Assembly: GCA_016867395.1 (NCBI GenBank)
Contig: VGJS01000005.1
Coordinates: 51,912-115,911 of the forward strand
Direction of reading: 5' to 3'
DNA length: 64,000 bases
From: Candidatus Handelsmanbacteria bacterium
GTDB taxonomy: Bacteria > Latescibacterota > UBA2968 > UBA8231
A program made the position numbers and the translations under genes. Positions 19,796-29,099 of the stretch are shown here, piece after piece (positions within the stretch are counted from its first letter, which is position 1; every line of letters begins with the position of its first letter). The notes beneath the pieces are model-generated. The model was given only the letters and a program-made list of their open reading frames with translations, had not been told where the DNA came from and ran no database searches.

Positions 19796-19822
19796 GACAT
19801 TTATGTGCAGCCGGGCTATTTT
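19794..19822 (+). promoter_or_regulatory. Sigma70-type promoter for arsR-methyltransferase and ahcY
   Basis: TTGACA (19794-19799), 17 bases, TATTTT (19817-19822). The predicted transcript would start near 19829, about 28 bases before the ATG at 19857. The -35 box is a perfect match. Confidence 0.7.
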
Positions 19823-19856
19823 TCATCCGACCCCTCTCGCTTTCCGACTGCCCGGT

Positions 19857-20837
19857 ATGGTTGATCCGCTGAAAATCTGCAAGGCCCTGGCCGACCAGAC
19901 CCGGCTGCGCCTGGTGCGCCTGCTGGGACGGGGAGCCTTCAGCGTCAACGAACTCATCGAGGTGCTGCAGATGGGGCAGAGCCGCGTCTCGCGCCACCTC
20001 AAAATCCTGGCCGAGGCCGGCCTGGTGCACAGCCGGCGCGAGGGCACCTGGAGCTACTACCAGGTCAGCCAGGAGGGCGAAGGTCTGTTAGTGGCCGAGG
20101 TCCTGGCCCTCCTGCAGCGCCACGAGCAGGAGTTGCCCGGCGCCGAGGTCGATCTGCAGGCTTTAGAAGGGGTGGTCGAGCGCCGCAAGGCCCGGACCCG
20201 CCGGTTCTTCGACAGCATCGAGGACCCTCGGCAGTTCCCCCAGCACCGGAGTCTGGACGGGGCCTTCTACCGGCAGGTGGTCCTGGGACTCTTGCCACCG
20301 GAGTGTGGCGTGACCCTCGACCTGGGCACCGGGGTGGGCCTGCTTCTGCCGGCTCTCCTGGAGCGGGCCAGCCGGGTGATCGCGGTGGACTCCTCCACCG
20401 CCATGCTCGACCTGGCGCGGCAGACCGCCGGGCTTCCACCGGGGCGCTGCGAGTTTCGCCTGGGGGACCTGGAGCATCTGCCGGTGGCCGACGGCGAGGC
20501 GGACATCGCGGTGGCCTGCATGGTGCTGCACCACCTCTCCGACCCGCCCCGGGCCCTGGCCGAGGCCCACCGCGCCCTGCGCGAGGGCGGCGAGCTGGCC
20601 ATCGTCGAGCTGCACCAGCACCAGGACGAGAGCCTGCGCCAGAGCATGGCCGACCTGTGGCTGGGTTTCCGGCCCGAGGAGGTGAAGGGCTGGCTCAGGA
20701 AGATCGGTTTTGAACTGGAGGATTCCCGGATCATCAGCAGCGCCGACCCACTCAAACTCATCACCTTTCGAGGACGCAAATCATGGCGAAACCCACCCGC
20801 AGCAAGACCCGCAAAGGCAAAGCGGATTACAAGGTAG
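19857..20837 (+). CDS. ArsR-family regulator fused to SAM-dependent methyltransferase
   Basis: 326-aa two-domain protein. Residues ~1-90 form an ArsR winged helix-turn-helix ([37 protein letters not shown]). Residues ~140-305 form a class I methyltransferase with motif I LDLGTGVG near 154, acidic [13 protein letters not shown] near 180 and [15 protein letters not shown] near 222. The ATG at 19857 is chosen because conservation starts there; the frame is open upstream through the operator. It overlaps ahcY by 55 bases. Genes of this architecture next to ahcY are thought to sense SAH or SAM through the methyltransferase-like domain; here that role is inference from the palindromic operator and neighbour. 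Confidence 0.85.
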   Translation: MVDPLKICKALADQTRLRLVRLLGRGAFSVNELIEVLQMGQSRVSRHLKILAEAGLVHSRREGTWSYYQVSQEGEGLLVAEVLALLQRHEQELPGAEVDLQALEGVVERRKARTRRFFDSIEDPRQFPQHRSLDGAFYRQVVLGLLPPECGVTLDLGTGVGLLLPALLERASRVIAVDSSTAMLDLARQTAGLPPGRCEFRLGDLEHLPVADGEADIAVACMVLHHLSDPPRALAEAHRALREGGELAIVELHQHQDESLRQSMADLWLGFRPEEVKGWLRKIGFELEDSRIISSADPLKLITFRGRKSWRNPPAARPAKAKRITR

Positions 20838-22108
20838 CCGACCTCTCCCTGGCCGACTGGGGCCGCAAGGAGATCGCCCTGGCCGAAAAGGAGATGCCCG
20901 GACTGATGGCCCTGCGCGAGCGCTACGGTAAGGCCAAACCTTTGGCCGGGGCCCGCGTCGCCGGCTCCCTGCACATGACCATCCAGACCGCGGTGCTCAT
21001 CGAGACTCTGATGGAATTGGGCGCCAAGGTGCGCTGGGCCTCCTGCAACATCTTCTCCACCCAGGACCACGCCGCCGCGGCCATCGCCGCCCGCAAGATC
21101 CCGGTCTTCGCCTGGAAGGGCGAGACCGAGGCCGAGTACTGGTGGTGTACGGACCAGACCCTGGCCTGGCCCGACGGGAAGGGCCCCAACCTGATCCTCG
21201 ACGACGGGGGGGATCTGACCGGCTGGGTCCACGAGCGCTACCCCAAACTGCTGGCGGGTCTGCGCGGGGTCTCGGAGGAGACCACCACCGGAGTGCACAA
21301 GCTGGACCGCATGCTGGCCGAGGGCAGCCTCAAGATCCCGGCCATCAACGTCAACGACAGCACCACCAAGTCCAAGTTCGACAACCTGTACGGCTGCCGG
21401 GAATCGCTGGCCGACGGCATCAAGCGGGCCACCGACATCATGGTGGCCGGCAAGGTGGTGGTGGTGGCCGGGTACGGGGACGTGGGCAAGGGCTGCGCCC
21501 AGTCCATGCGCGGTTTCGGCGCGCGGGTCATCGTCACCGAGATCGACCCCATCTGCGCCATGCAGGCCTGCATGGAAGGTTACGCGGTCATGCCCATGGA
21601 CCAGGCGGTGAAGCAGGGGGATATTTTCGTGACCACCACCGGCTGCAAGGACGTGATTAGCCTCGAACACCTGAAACGGATGAAGGACGGGGCCATCGTC
21701 TGCAACATCGGCCACTTCGACGTCGAGATCCAGGTCGAGGCCCTCAACAAGCTCAAGGGCATCAAGAAGCAGACCATCAAGCCCCAGGTGGACAAATACA
21801 CCTTCCCCGACGGCCGTTCGCTGCTGCTCCTGGCCGAGGGCCGGCTGGTGAACCTGGGCTGCGCCACGGGCCATCCCTCCTTCGTGATGTCCATGTCCTT
21901 TACCAACCAGGTGCTGGCGCAAATGGAACTCTACACCAAGAAGTACGAGGCGGGGGTCTACCGCCTGCCCAAGAAACTCGACGAGCAGGTGGCCCGCCTG
22001 CATCTGGAGAAGCTGGGCATCCGGCTCGACAAGCTGACCCCGGACCAGGCGGCGTACCTGGGGGTGTCGGTGGCCGGGCCGTACAAGCCGGAGCACTACA
22101 AGTACTGA
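20783..22108 (+). CDS. ahcY: Adenosylhomocysteinase
   Basis: 441-aa S-adenosylhomocysteine hydrolase, splitting SAH to adenosine and homocysteine in the methyl cycle, NAD-dependent, cytosolic. Visible motifs: [18 protein letters not shown] near residue 60, [13 protein letters not shown] near 90, [20 protein letters not shown] near 190, NAD-binding [13 protein letters not shown] near 228, and the C-terminal KPEHYKY. All are complete and the length is typical. It starts within the 3' end of the ArsR-methyltransferase gene, implying co-transcription from the operator-controlled promoter at 19794. Confidence 0.97.
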   Translation: MAKPTRSKTRKGKADYKVADLSLADWGRKEIALAEKEMPGLMALRERYGKAKPLAGARVAGSLHMTIQTAVLIETLMELGAKVRWASCNIFSTQDHAAAAIAARKIPVFAWKGETEAEYWWCTDQTLAWPDGKGPNLILDDGGDLTGWVHERYPKLLAGLRGVSEETTTGVHKLDRMLAEGSLKIPAINVNDSTTKSKFDNLYGCRESLADGIKRATDIMVAGKVVVVAGYGDVGKGCAQSMRGFGARVIVTEIDPICAMQACMEGYAVMPMDQAVKQGDIFVTTTGCKDVISLEHLKRMKDGAIVCNIGHFDVEIQVEALNKLKGIKKQTIKPQVDKYTFPDGRSLLLLAEGRLVNLGCATGHPSFVMSMSFTNQVLAQMELYTKKYEAGVYRLPKKLDEQVARLHLEKLGIRLDKLTPDQAAYLGVSVAGPYKPEHYKY

Positions 22109-22125
22109 GAGGAGACCCTACAGCG

Positions 22126-22330
22126 CTCAAGATCGAGATACGGGACCCCGGCCAGGTGGACTGAGCCACCGCTCTCTTTCACCGGGACGGTCTGATCGCC
22201 GTCATGACCGCGCTCACCCCCAAGCAGTTCGCATTTGCACAGGCCCGGGCCAGGCGCGAGGTCGCCCTGCAGCTGGCGGAAATGCCCCGCCAAATGGGGA
22301 ACCGGGGATTGGCCCGCAACTCCTCAGTCC
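22126..22330 (+). pseudogene. PhyH dioxygenase N-terminal relic
   Basis: Reads LKIEIRDPGQVD, an in-frame TGA (22162-22164), then ATALFHRDGLIAVMTALTPK and QFAFAQARARREVALQLAEM, ending near GNRGLARNSS. This is the start of a PhyH-type dioxygenase, where FHRDGxxAV and LTPxQ are the usual opening phrases. The iron-binding HxD region and everything after it are missing. It fills the ~300-base gap between ahcY and panE; nothing else was seen there. Confidence 0.6.
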
Positions 22331-22415
22331 CGGAGGGGGGGCCGGGATGGATGGCCCGCCGGGCCAAACGCCGGCTGGGCGGGAACCCTGTCACTCATCA
22401 ACCGCGAGGTGTGCC

Positions 22416-23360
22416 ATGCACATCGCCGTGATCGGCGCGGGTAACATGGGCTGTCTGTACGGGGCCAACCTGGCCAGGGCCGGCGCCCAGATTACCCTGA
22501 TCGACCCCTGGGCCGAGCAGGTGCAGCAGATCCAACAGCAGGGCCTGAGCATGGAGGGCCTGCACGGGGCCTTCACGGTCCACCCGGGGGCGACTGTGGA
22601 CCCGGTCACCCTGGCCGGCCAGGCGGATCTGGTCCTGGTCCTGGTCGGGGCCGGGGCCACACCCGCCGCGGCCGCCACTGCCCGCCAGGTCCTGAAGGAC
22701 ACCGGCTTTGCCCTGACCCTGCAGAACGGGCTGGGCAACCTCGAGGCCCTGCAGGAGGTCCTGGGGGCTGGTCGGGTGATGGCCGGCATGACCTTCCATA
22801 GCGCAGACCTGCAAAGCCCCGGCCGGGTGGTCCACACCAACAAGGGGGCCACCTACCTAGGGGAGCAGGACCAGTCCCGCACCCCCCGCCTGGCCCTGCT
22901 TTGCGAGTGGATGGAACGGGCGGATATGAATCCGGTCATCGAGGAAGATATCCGGGCCACCATGTGGGGCAAGTTCGTGCTCAACTGCAGCATCAACGCC
23001 CTGTGCGCCATCACCGACCTGCGGCCCGGCCACATACGCCAGGTCCCCGAACTGGATGCCTTCCAGACCGGCCTGGTCGAGGAACTCCTGGCCCTGGTCC
23101 GCGCCAGGGGTATCCAGTTGCCCAACCCGGCGCCGCTGGAGGAGATCAAAGCCTACAGCGCCAAGAAATTCCACCGCGTCTCCATGCTCCAGCACCTGGC
23201 GCGCGGCCGGCAGACCGAGATCGACGCGCTCAACGGCTACGCGGTGCGCGAGTGCAAGAAGCTGGGACTGCCCTGCCCCTGCAACGAAGCCCTGACGGCG
23301 CTGATCAAAGGCCGGCAGTGCCTTCCCACAGAAGAAGGGCAGCACGACCCGGAGGGCTGA
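22416..23360 (+). CDS. panE: 2-dehydropantoate 2-reductase family protein
   Basis: 314-aa ketopantoate reductase (PanE/ApbA). The N-terminal Rossmann motif IAVIGAGNMGCLYGA is at residues 3-17, ALTLQNGLGNLEAL near 107 shapes the cofactor site, and the C-terminal helical domain has GKFVLNCSINALCAITD near 190. The catalytic Lys/Glu region KKFHRVSMLQHL and GRQTEIDALNGY lies near 250-275. The enzyme reduces ketopantoate to pantoate with NADPH for CoA synthesis, but the family includes reductases of other 2-keto acids. GAGG precedes the ATG. A terminator follows. Confidence 0.85.
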   Translation: MHIAVIGAGNMGCLYGANLARAGAQITLIDPWAEQVQQIQQQGLSMEGLHGAFTVHPGATVDPVTLAGQADLVLVLVGAGATPAAAATARQVLKDTGFALTLQNGLGNLEALQEVLGAGRVMAGMTFHSADLQSPGRVVHTNKGATYLGEQDQSRTPRLALLCEWMERADMNPVIEEDIRATMWGKFVLNCSINALCAITDLRPGHIRQVPELDAFQTGLVEELLALVRARGIQLPNPAPLEEIKAYSAKKFHRVSMLQHLARGRQTEIDALNGYAVRECKKLGLPCPCNEALTALIKGRQCLPTEEGQHDPEG

Positions 23361-23511
23361 GGGCACTCGGGCGCCCAGGCCGCATTGACCAGGTCCGGCA
23401 GGGTGAATATCGTACAGTACACGCGCTGCAAGCGGCGTGAGGACCGCGGATTTCCCAGCCCAGCCATACCCCAGGGAAAGGCTTCCAGAGTCATCTCCCC
23501 GCCGCATAGAA

Positions 23512-23550
23512 AATCCCCGCTAGAGGCAATCCGGCGGGGATTCTGTTTTT
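23512..23550. terminator. Bidirectional rho-independent terminator
   Basis: AATCCCCGC (23512-23520) and GCGGGGATT (23534-23542) form a perfect nine-base-pair stem with a 13-base loop. It is followed on + by CTGTTTTT and on - by a T-rich TTTTC stretch. It lies between the convergent panE and KDPG-aldolase-like genes. The rest of 23361-23511 holds nothing recognisable. Confidence 0.8.
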
Positions 23551-23560
23551 CCGGGGAAGC

Positions 23561-24244
23561 TTACTTCTTCAATGCAGCCCGGATCTCCTTGATGGTGTCC
23601 ACCACCTGACGCACGTTGGCGGTAAGGGCGGCGAAATCCTTCTGGTCGAGGATCTCCTTGGTGATCAGGTTGGAGCCCACGCCCACGCAGGCCACCCCGG
23701 CCTTGAACCAGGACTCCAGGCTCTCGCGGGTGGCGTCCACCCCGCCGGTGGGCATGATCCGGGTCCAGGGGCAGGGGCCCAGCACGGATTTGACGAAGCC
23801 GGGGCCGCCCACCTCCTTGCCGGGGAAAACCTTGACGATCTCCACACCCAACTCCTCGGCTTCGGAGATCTCACTGGCGCTGCCGCAGCCCGGGGAGTAG
23901 GCGATTTTGCGGCGGTTGCACAGGCGGGCCACCTCGGGGTTGAGCAGGGGGCCGACCACAAAATTGGCGCCGCTGGCGATGTACAGGGCCGCGGTGGGCG
24001 CGTCCACCACCGAGCCCACGCCGAGGATCACGTCGATCTTTTTGTCGAGGATGTGCTGGACCGAGTCGGCAAAGACCCGGTAGGCCAGATCGCCCCGGTT
24101 GGTGAACTCCACCGCCTTCGCCCCGCCCGCGGCGCAGGCCTCGATCACCCCGATGGTGGTCTGGAGGTCCTTGTGGTAGAAGACCGGCACCACGCCGGTG
24201 GCAAACATGGCGTTGAGCACCGCCATTCTGTCGTGTTGGGCCAT
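23561..24244 (-). CDS. KDPG/KHG aldolase family protein
   Basis: 227-aa class I aldolase of the Eda family, cleaving 2-keto-3-deoxy sugar acids to pyruvate and an aldehyde. Glu46 (KAVEFTNRG) and the Schiff-base Lys138 (EIVKVFPGKEVGG) are in the canonical positions, with MPTGGV near 165. The phosphate-binding end is GVGSNLI. It could serve as the aldolase after the keto-deoxy acids made by the dehydratases in this window (inference). Followed by the bidirectional terminator. The phrase NRGDL in place of the usual LRT suggests a subfamily distinct from classical KDPG aldolase. Confidence 0.85.
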   Translation of the reverse strand: MAQHDRMAVLNAMFATGVVPVFYHKDLQTTIGVIEACAAGGAKAVEFTNRGDLAYRVFADSVQHILDKKIDVILGVGSVVDAPTAALYIASGANFVVGPLLNPEVARLCNRRKIAYSPGCGSASEISEAEELGVEIVKVFPGKEVGGPGFVKSVLGPCPWTRIMPTGGVDATRESLESWFKAGVACVGVGSNLITKEILDQKDFAALTANVRQVVDTIKEIRAALKK

Positions 24245-24294
24245 GATTTTTGTCCTCTCTGAGGGATGGATGGGACTCCCTAGTACAATCTACT

Positions 24295-25062
24295 TCAGCG
24301 GGCGGGCAGCGGGAAGGGGAAGGGGGTGTCCGGATAGTGGTGGTGGCGGTCAGTGCCGCGCAGGAGCAGAGGCTGCCATTTCTGGCCGGTGGAGTTGAGC
24401 ATCACCTGCCTGGCCTCGGGGGGGATGAAGCGCACGGTCAAGCCGCAGCGCCGGCGCGCCGAGGTGTTGGGGTGGCTGGCGTGGAAGAGCTGGCCCTCGT
24501 GGAGGGAGAGCTGGCCGGCTTTCAATTCCAGGGGCACCACCTTGCTCTTGTCCACGTGCTCGTCGGGGATCTCCTGGTTGATGCTGAGCAGGTTGCCCGT
24601 GCGCGCGGACTTGGCGTGGGGGGCGATGCCGCTGGTATGGGTGCCGGGGATGACCTGCATGCAGCCGTTGGCCACGTCGCTGTCGTCCACCGCGATCCAG
24701 GCGGTGTGGGCCACGGGCGGCTCCAAGCCCCAGTAGGTGATGTCCTGGTGCCAGGCCACGAACTTCTTTCCCTCCTGGTCGGGGTACTTGCAGAAGAAGT
24801 GGGTGGCCAGCAGCAGCACATCCTCGCCCATCACCTGCTGGATCAGGTCGAGGAGGCGGGGATCACTGGCCATCTCCCAGATGAACTCCGCTTGGAAATG
24901 CCAGTTGACCAGGCCGATCTGGCACTTCTCGCGGCCCTCGCGGGCTTCGAGCTGGTCGAAGGCGGCGCGGTACCGGGCAATCTCGGAGGGGGAGAAGAGG
25001 TCGAGGCCGGTGAGGAAACCGTCCCGCTCGTAGGCGGCGGCCAGTTCCGTGGAGGCAGTCAT
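24295..25062 (-). CDS. PhyH family Fe(II)/2-oxoglutarate dioxygenase
   Basis: 255-aa PhyH dioxygenase. Iron ligands are His and Asp of VAWHQDITYWG (about residues 104-106) and His of LFHASHPNTSARRRCG (about 195), with Arg in the following GLTVRF. N-terminal YERDGFLTG is the usual opening. GCMQVIPGTHTSG is the conserved strand before the last His. Substrate unknown. It lies between the KDPG-aldolase-like gene and the Rieske gene, all on the minus strand. Confidence 0.9.
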   Translation of the reverse strand: MTASTELAAAYERDGFLTGLDLFSPSEIARYRAAFDQLEAREGREKCQIGLVNWHFQAEFIWEMASDPRLLDLIQQVMGEDVLLLATHFFCKYPDQEGKKFVAWHQDITYWGLEPPVAHTAWIAVDDSDVANGCMQVIPGTHTSGIAPHAKSARTGNLLSINQEIPDEHVDKSKVVPLELKAGQLSLHEGQLFHASHPNTSARRRCGLTVRFIPPEARQVMLNSTGQKWQPLLLRGTDRHHHYPDTPFPFPLPAR

Positions 25063-25143
25063 GGGCCAACTCCGGTGAGGGTGAGACCAGGGCGCCGGAT
25101 AGTGTACGCCAAAGCGCGACGCGCTTCAACCGAAGGGGGGCGC

Positions 25144-25600
25144 TCACAGGCGCAGGGTCAACTGGCTGTTCTGGAGTTCCACGGTGTACCTGGGCAGGGC
25201 GCTCAGGGCAGGACCGCGCAGCAGGGAACCTTCGCCGCCGTACTGGGAGCCGTGGCAGGGGCCGAGAATGACCCCCCTGGCGTTGGGCAGGTCCACCTCG
25301 CAGCCCTCGTGCTGGCAGCGCGAGCTGAAGGCCAAGTAGGTAGCATCGGCGGAGCGTCTACCGATGATCGGCAACATCCCGCTGACCGCCACCTTGACCG
25401 CCCCACCCACGGTTTCGGGGCCCCGTACTTGGCGTCGTTCAGGTCTGTGGGGAGGATGGAGGGTCCAGTGCTGGGGCCGGTGGGCGCATCGCTGGACCCA
25501 TAGCCGCACCCCTCAATGACCAGGGTCAGGAGCGAGCCGCACAGGGCGGCCTGGACGGATGCGCGGGCAAAATCCCGGCGTTCATCCTGTCTTCTGCCAT
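25144..25600 (-). pseudogene. Rieske [2Fe-2S] protein with Tat-type leader, frameshifted
   Basis: Small exported Rieske protein. The start at 25600 has AGGAGGAG upstream. After MAEDRMN a missing base shifts the frame to RRDFARASVQAALCGSLLTL, a twin-arginine leader with a Cys suggestive of a lipobox (VIEGCG). A second indel near 25425 in a G/C run separates the leader from the Rieske domain. That domain has cluster ligands in CQHEGCEV and CHGSQYGGEG. It would be an electron carrier outside the cytoplasm. Both breaks are single-base changes next to homopolymers, so the gene may be intact in the organism. Its partner is not visible. Confidence 0.7.
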
Positions 25601-25635
25601 AGTCGCTCCTCCTCGGTGGGGTTAGGTGCCGGCGC

Positions 25636-26532
25636 TCAGACTGCAACAGCGCTGAAACCCGCCAGCGCCTGGGCCAGTTCCTCCTGCTCGGCGGGGCTCA
25701 GGCGCGCCGGTTTGGAGCGGCAGGGCCCCCCGGCCAGGCCGCGCAGTTCGAGGGCGGCCTTGACCAGGCGCAGGCCAAAGCGCCGCCGCAGCTGGTTGAG
25801 GGGGACCAGGCTATTATGCAGTTCCATCACCCGGGCGAAATCCCCCTGCTGCCCCGCCTCCCACAACTGGAGGTACAGATCGGGCAGGAAATTGGACAAG
25901 CTGCAGGCCAGCCCCCCGCCGCCCAGCACCAGGTAGGAGGGGGCAAAGGCATCGCCGGCCCCGATGATGGCGAGCTGGTCGCCCAGGGCCAGGACGATCT
26001 CCTGGAACTCGTCCATGCGCTCGCGCTCCTCCTTGAGGGCCACCACCTTGGGCAGGGCAGCCAGGCGCCGGAGCACCGGGAGGTCCACCATCTCGTCGGC
26101 GCGGAAGGGCATCATGCCGATGCCGATAGCCTGCCCCACCTTTGTGTAGTAGTCCACCAGGGCCTCGGCAGTGGGCACGGCCTCGTCGTCGGGGAAAAGC
26201 AGCACCCCGTCAGCGCCAGCCGCCTCGGCCTGGCGGCTCTGGGCGATAGAGGCGGCTGCATCGCCGTTCACTCCGGCAAAAACCGCCATGCGGCCGGCGG
26301 CCTGGCGGGCGGCGGTTGCGGTCACCAGGCGGTGCTCCTCGGCGGAGAGATCCCACAGCTCGCCCACCCCGCCGCAGACCACGACCACGGGGATGCCGGC
26401 CTGAGCGAGGAATTCCATGTTGCGCTCCAGGCCTTCGACGTCCACGGTGGTGCGGCTTCCTTCCTCGACCAGGGGCGTGGGGGCAAAGACCACGATGCCG
26501 TGGGTGCGTTCGCGCAGGGTGTCCAGGTTCAT
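25636..26532 (-). CDS. DapA/NAL superfamily aldolase or dehydratase
   Basis: 298-aa class I aldolase-superfamily TIM barrel related to dihydrodipicolinate synthase and keto-deoxy sugar-acid aldolases/dehydratases. The N-terminal THGIVVFAPTPLVEEGS opens the barrel. VCGGVGELWDLSAEEH (about 51-66) replaces the usual GTTGE motif. The Schiff-base Lys is in KVVALKEERERM (about 168). GAGDAFAPSYLVLGGGG follows. The start follows GGAGGG. The changed GGVGE motif points to 5-dehydro-4-deoxyglucarate dehydratase-like or another sugar-acid specificity rather than lysine synthesis. Exact substrate not assigned. Confidence 0.82.
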   Translation of the reverse strand: MNLDTLRERTHGIVVFAPTPLVEEGSRTTVDVEGLERNMEFLAQAGIPVVVVCGGVGELWDLSAEEHRLVTATAARQAAGRMAVFAGVNGDAAASIAQSRQAEAAGADGVLLFPDDEAVPTAEALVDYYTKVGQAIGIGMMPFRADEMVDLPVLRRLAALPKVVALKEERERMDEFQEIVLALGDQLAIIGAGDAFAPSYLVLGGGGLACSLSNFLPDLYLQLWEAGQQGDFARVMELHNSLVPLNQLRRRFGLRLVKAALELRGLAGGPCRSKPARLSPAEQEELAQALAGFSAVAV

Positions 26533-26554
26533 CGCATTACCCTCCAAGTAGTAG

Positions 26555-26786
26555 GTGTTTCCTCCGAGTGCGCCGGTGAGCGGCCCTTCGACCCTTCCCC
26601 AGGCGCGTCCCGCCGCACACCAATGCATGGTGTGCGGCGCAAAAGGGGCTGCCCTACCCCCAGACCCAGCCCCCGCAACGCCCCATAGTTTGGGCGTTGC
26701 GCCACGCGTCCTTCCCTCCCCAGCTACCCCTCGGGAAAGATCTCAGGGACTCGCCCTCCGTCGCTGCAGCGGGCATCCTCTTGAGA
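26555..26786 (+). repeat. Interspersed intergenic repeat, copy R1
   Basis: Fills the gap between the DapA-family start and the AKR stop. It shares with the other copies the GTGCGCCGGTGAGCG-type edge, CTTCCCCAGGCGCG, CTGCCCTACCCCC, CGCGTCCTTCCC and GGGAAAG segments. It carries two perfect hairpins: arms 26611-26622/26628-26639 (12 bp, loop ATGCA) and 26674-26683/26692-26701 (10 bp, loop of eight). The enclosing stem is weak in this copy. Confidence 0.7.
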
Positions 26787-27647
26787 TCAGTTTTGCCCTG
26801 AAAACTCCGTGTCCGCTGCCTGGGCGACTTCTTCTAGTTCGGCCACGGTGGCGGCGCCGCTGGAGACGGTGCTGACGCGCTCGTCCCCGAGGATATAGCG
26901 AAACGCCTTTTGCGGTAGGGTGCCGGGCAGGGGGTGCAGTTGGTCGAGTACCTGTTGAGCTTGGGCCCGCTCGGCATTCCCAAGAGCGGCCAGGGCTTTG
27001 GCCTGGGGCTGGCCGGCGACGAAGAGGCCGCCGGCCAGGGGAGTGGCCACCACGATGCCCATATTCTGGGCGTGGGCGGCAGGGATCACCTCCCGGGCGG
27101 CCAGTTGGCAACCGGGGTGGTAGTCGTGGTACACCAGCACGGTGTCGAACTCCCCGGTGGCAGCCAGGCGGGCCAGCAGGGGGATAGCCCGGCCGGTGAT
27201 GCCGATCCTGGCGCACAGGCCACGCTCCTGGGCGGCCCGCAGCCCGTCGAGGGTGCCGCCCGGCTCCACGATGCGCTCCCAGCCGGCCAGATTGACCTCG
27301 TGGATCTGGGCCACGTCGAGCTGGTCCAGGCCCAGGCGGCGGAGGCTGCGCTCCAGGCTCCACAGCACCGAGTCGCGGCGGTAGTCGAAGTCCTTGGGGT
27401 CAAAGCCCACCTTGGTGGCTAGGTAGAAAGAGCGCTTTTCCCCGGCGAGGGCAGCGCCCAGCAAATCCTCACTTTTGCCGTACAGGGGGGCAGTGTCGAT
27501 GTAGTTGATGCCCAATCCCAGGGCGCGCTGCACCACGGCCCTGGTGTTCTCTGTGGCCTTTTCTGGATCAGGGCCCATCAGGTACGCCCCGCCCAGGCTC
27601 ACAGCGCTGATCTGCAAGTTGGTGCGGCCAAAGGTGCGATATCGCAT
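26787..27647 (-). CDS. Aldo/keto reductase
   Basis: 286-aa AKR TIM barrel, NADPH-dependent carbonyl reductase by family. The catalytic tetrad is present: Asp51 and Tyr56 in INYIDTAPLYGKSEDL, Lys in LATKVGFD (about 79), and His in QIHEVN (about 116). The N-terminal MRYRTFGRTNLQISAVSLGG is typical of the YajO/L-galactose or D-threo-aldose dehydrogenase-like branch. It is separated from the upstream DapA-family gene by repeat R1. Substrate unknown; a sugar or keto sugar is likely from context. Confidence 0.87.
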   Translation of the reverse strand: MRYRTFGRTNLQISAVSLGGAYLMGPDPEKATENTRAVVQRALGLGINYIDTAPLYGKSEDLLGAALAGEKRSFYLATKVGFDPKDFDYRRDSVLWSLERSLRRLGLDQLDVAQIHEVNLAGWERIVEPGGTLDGLRAAQERGLCARIGITGRAIPLLARLAATGEFDTVLVYHDYHPGCQLAAREVIPAAHAQNMGIVVATPLAGGLFVAGQPQAKALAALGNAERAQAQQVLDQLHPLPGTLPQKAFRYILGDERVSTVSSGAATVAELEEVAQAADTEFSGQN

Positions 27648-27724
27648 GGGTTATATTTGACTCGGGATGTCAAAAGTGTGTAGCCTTATCGGTATTTCTG
27701 GAAATCCTTTCTCCGGAGACGCCG

Positions 27725-29073
27725 ATGGCCACCTTCCAGATTCCCTGGCCGGACCAGCCGCTGGTCCTCGAGGTGCCCGACCACCAAGTCCAGGCCCGCA
27801 TCCAGGCGTTGGCTTTGCCCACCCTCGGCGAGCCCCGCGAACTGGTCCAGCGCGCCTGGAGCACCCAATCGGCTGCCCTTCGCTCAAGGAGGCGCTCAAG
27901 CCCGGACACCGGGTGGCCCTGCTGATCACCGACACCATGGACCGGCTGATGGGTCCGCCCCACGACATCGGCCCCTTGCTCCTCGCCCAACTCAACCGGG
28001 CCGGGGTGCCCGACGCCCAGATCACGGTGGTCCACGCCGCCGGCATGCACGGCGTCGCCCAGGCGGCCGGCCGCCTGGGCGAGGAGTGGCTGCGGCGGGT
28101 GCGGTACGTGGAGCACCATCCTGGCAGGATGGAGGGGCTGAGCTTCGTGGGTAACACCAAGATAGGCACCCCGGTGTGGGTGAACAAGGAATTGGCCGAG
28201 GCGGATTTTGCCTTGGGCGTGGGCGGGTGCTCGCCCTCGCTCTTTGGCTTTCACGGCGGAGCCGGGATCGTCCTGCCCGGGGCGGCGGGGCGCGACACCA
28301 TCCGGCACAACCACACCCTGGTGCTGATGGACCGCTCCATCGCCGGCTGGGGGCCGGGCAACCCCCAGCGCGAGGACGTGCGGGACGCCGGGGACCTGGC
28401 CGGCTTCGACCTCAAGATCGACTTCACCGCCAACACTGTCTTTGCCGGGTACCACCGCGAGGAATGGCCGGTGGCGGTGAAGTACTGCCAGGAACACGCC
28501 ATGACCCCGGTGGAGCCGGCGGATATCTACATTTTAGGTATTGGCGCCAGCCCCAACCTGGGCAGCCTCTACATACACGTTGAGGCCGCCCAGCAGGCCA
28601 CCCACGAGGGCGGGATCGTCGTTGTCCTGCTCTCGGCCCACCAGCAGCCGGATGTTTCAGATTGGTCCGAAGCCCGGGCCCTGCAGCAGACCCTCGATTC
28701 CACCGACGCCTGGACGGAGGACAGCGGGGAAGAGGTGCATTCTGGGGAGGCCCACCAACTGGACCTGAAGGCCCGTTTCCGGCTCATCTAGTGTTCCCTG
28801 CCGCGCCTGGCCCAGATCCTCAGCCGGCGGGAGGGGGAGCCCCGCTCCACCTGCATGGCCTGGAGCCACCGCCGCGCTATCGAGCGGCGGCGCACCTTCC
28901 TGGTCAGCCAACTGAGCCCCGACCTGGCCCTGTCCCATGGCTTTGCCCAGGGGTTTGCCTCCTTCGACCAGGCCTTTGGCCAGGCCCGCCGCGAACTGGG
29001 CGGCCAAGCCATGGTCATCCTCAATGCCCCGCTGGGCGGTTTTCCGCTGCTGGCCCACAACCGGGTGAACTGA
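27725..29073 (+). pseudogene. larA: Nickel-dependent lactate racemase-like (LarA/DUF2088), frameshift and in-frame TAG
   Basis: LarA family protein, broken. ATG at 27725 follows GGAG. The N-terminal MATFQIPWPDQPLVLEVP runs to a one-base frameshift near 27865, then HPIGCPSLKEALKPGHRVAL and ITDTMDRLMGPPHDIGPL continue in a new frame. GFHGGAGIVLPGAAGRDTI is the conserved core. A TAG at 28789-28791 interrupts the C-terminal domain, which then resumes in frame (RRTFLVSQLSPDLALSHGFA). LarA-type enzymes racemise 2-hydroxy acids using a nickel pincer cofactor; no larBCE genes are present here. With the next gene it forms a 3-kb decayed block. Confidence 0.75.
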
Positions 29074-29099
29074 GGACGGTCCTGCCGGGCGTGCCAGGC

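Noticed and set aside
22204..22431. A small independent gene between ahcY and panE
   Set aside because: Its N-terminal sequence is the second part of a PhyH opening motif that continues upstream through a TGA, so it is a relic rather than a new small protein.
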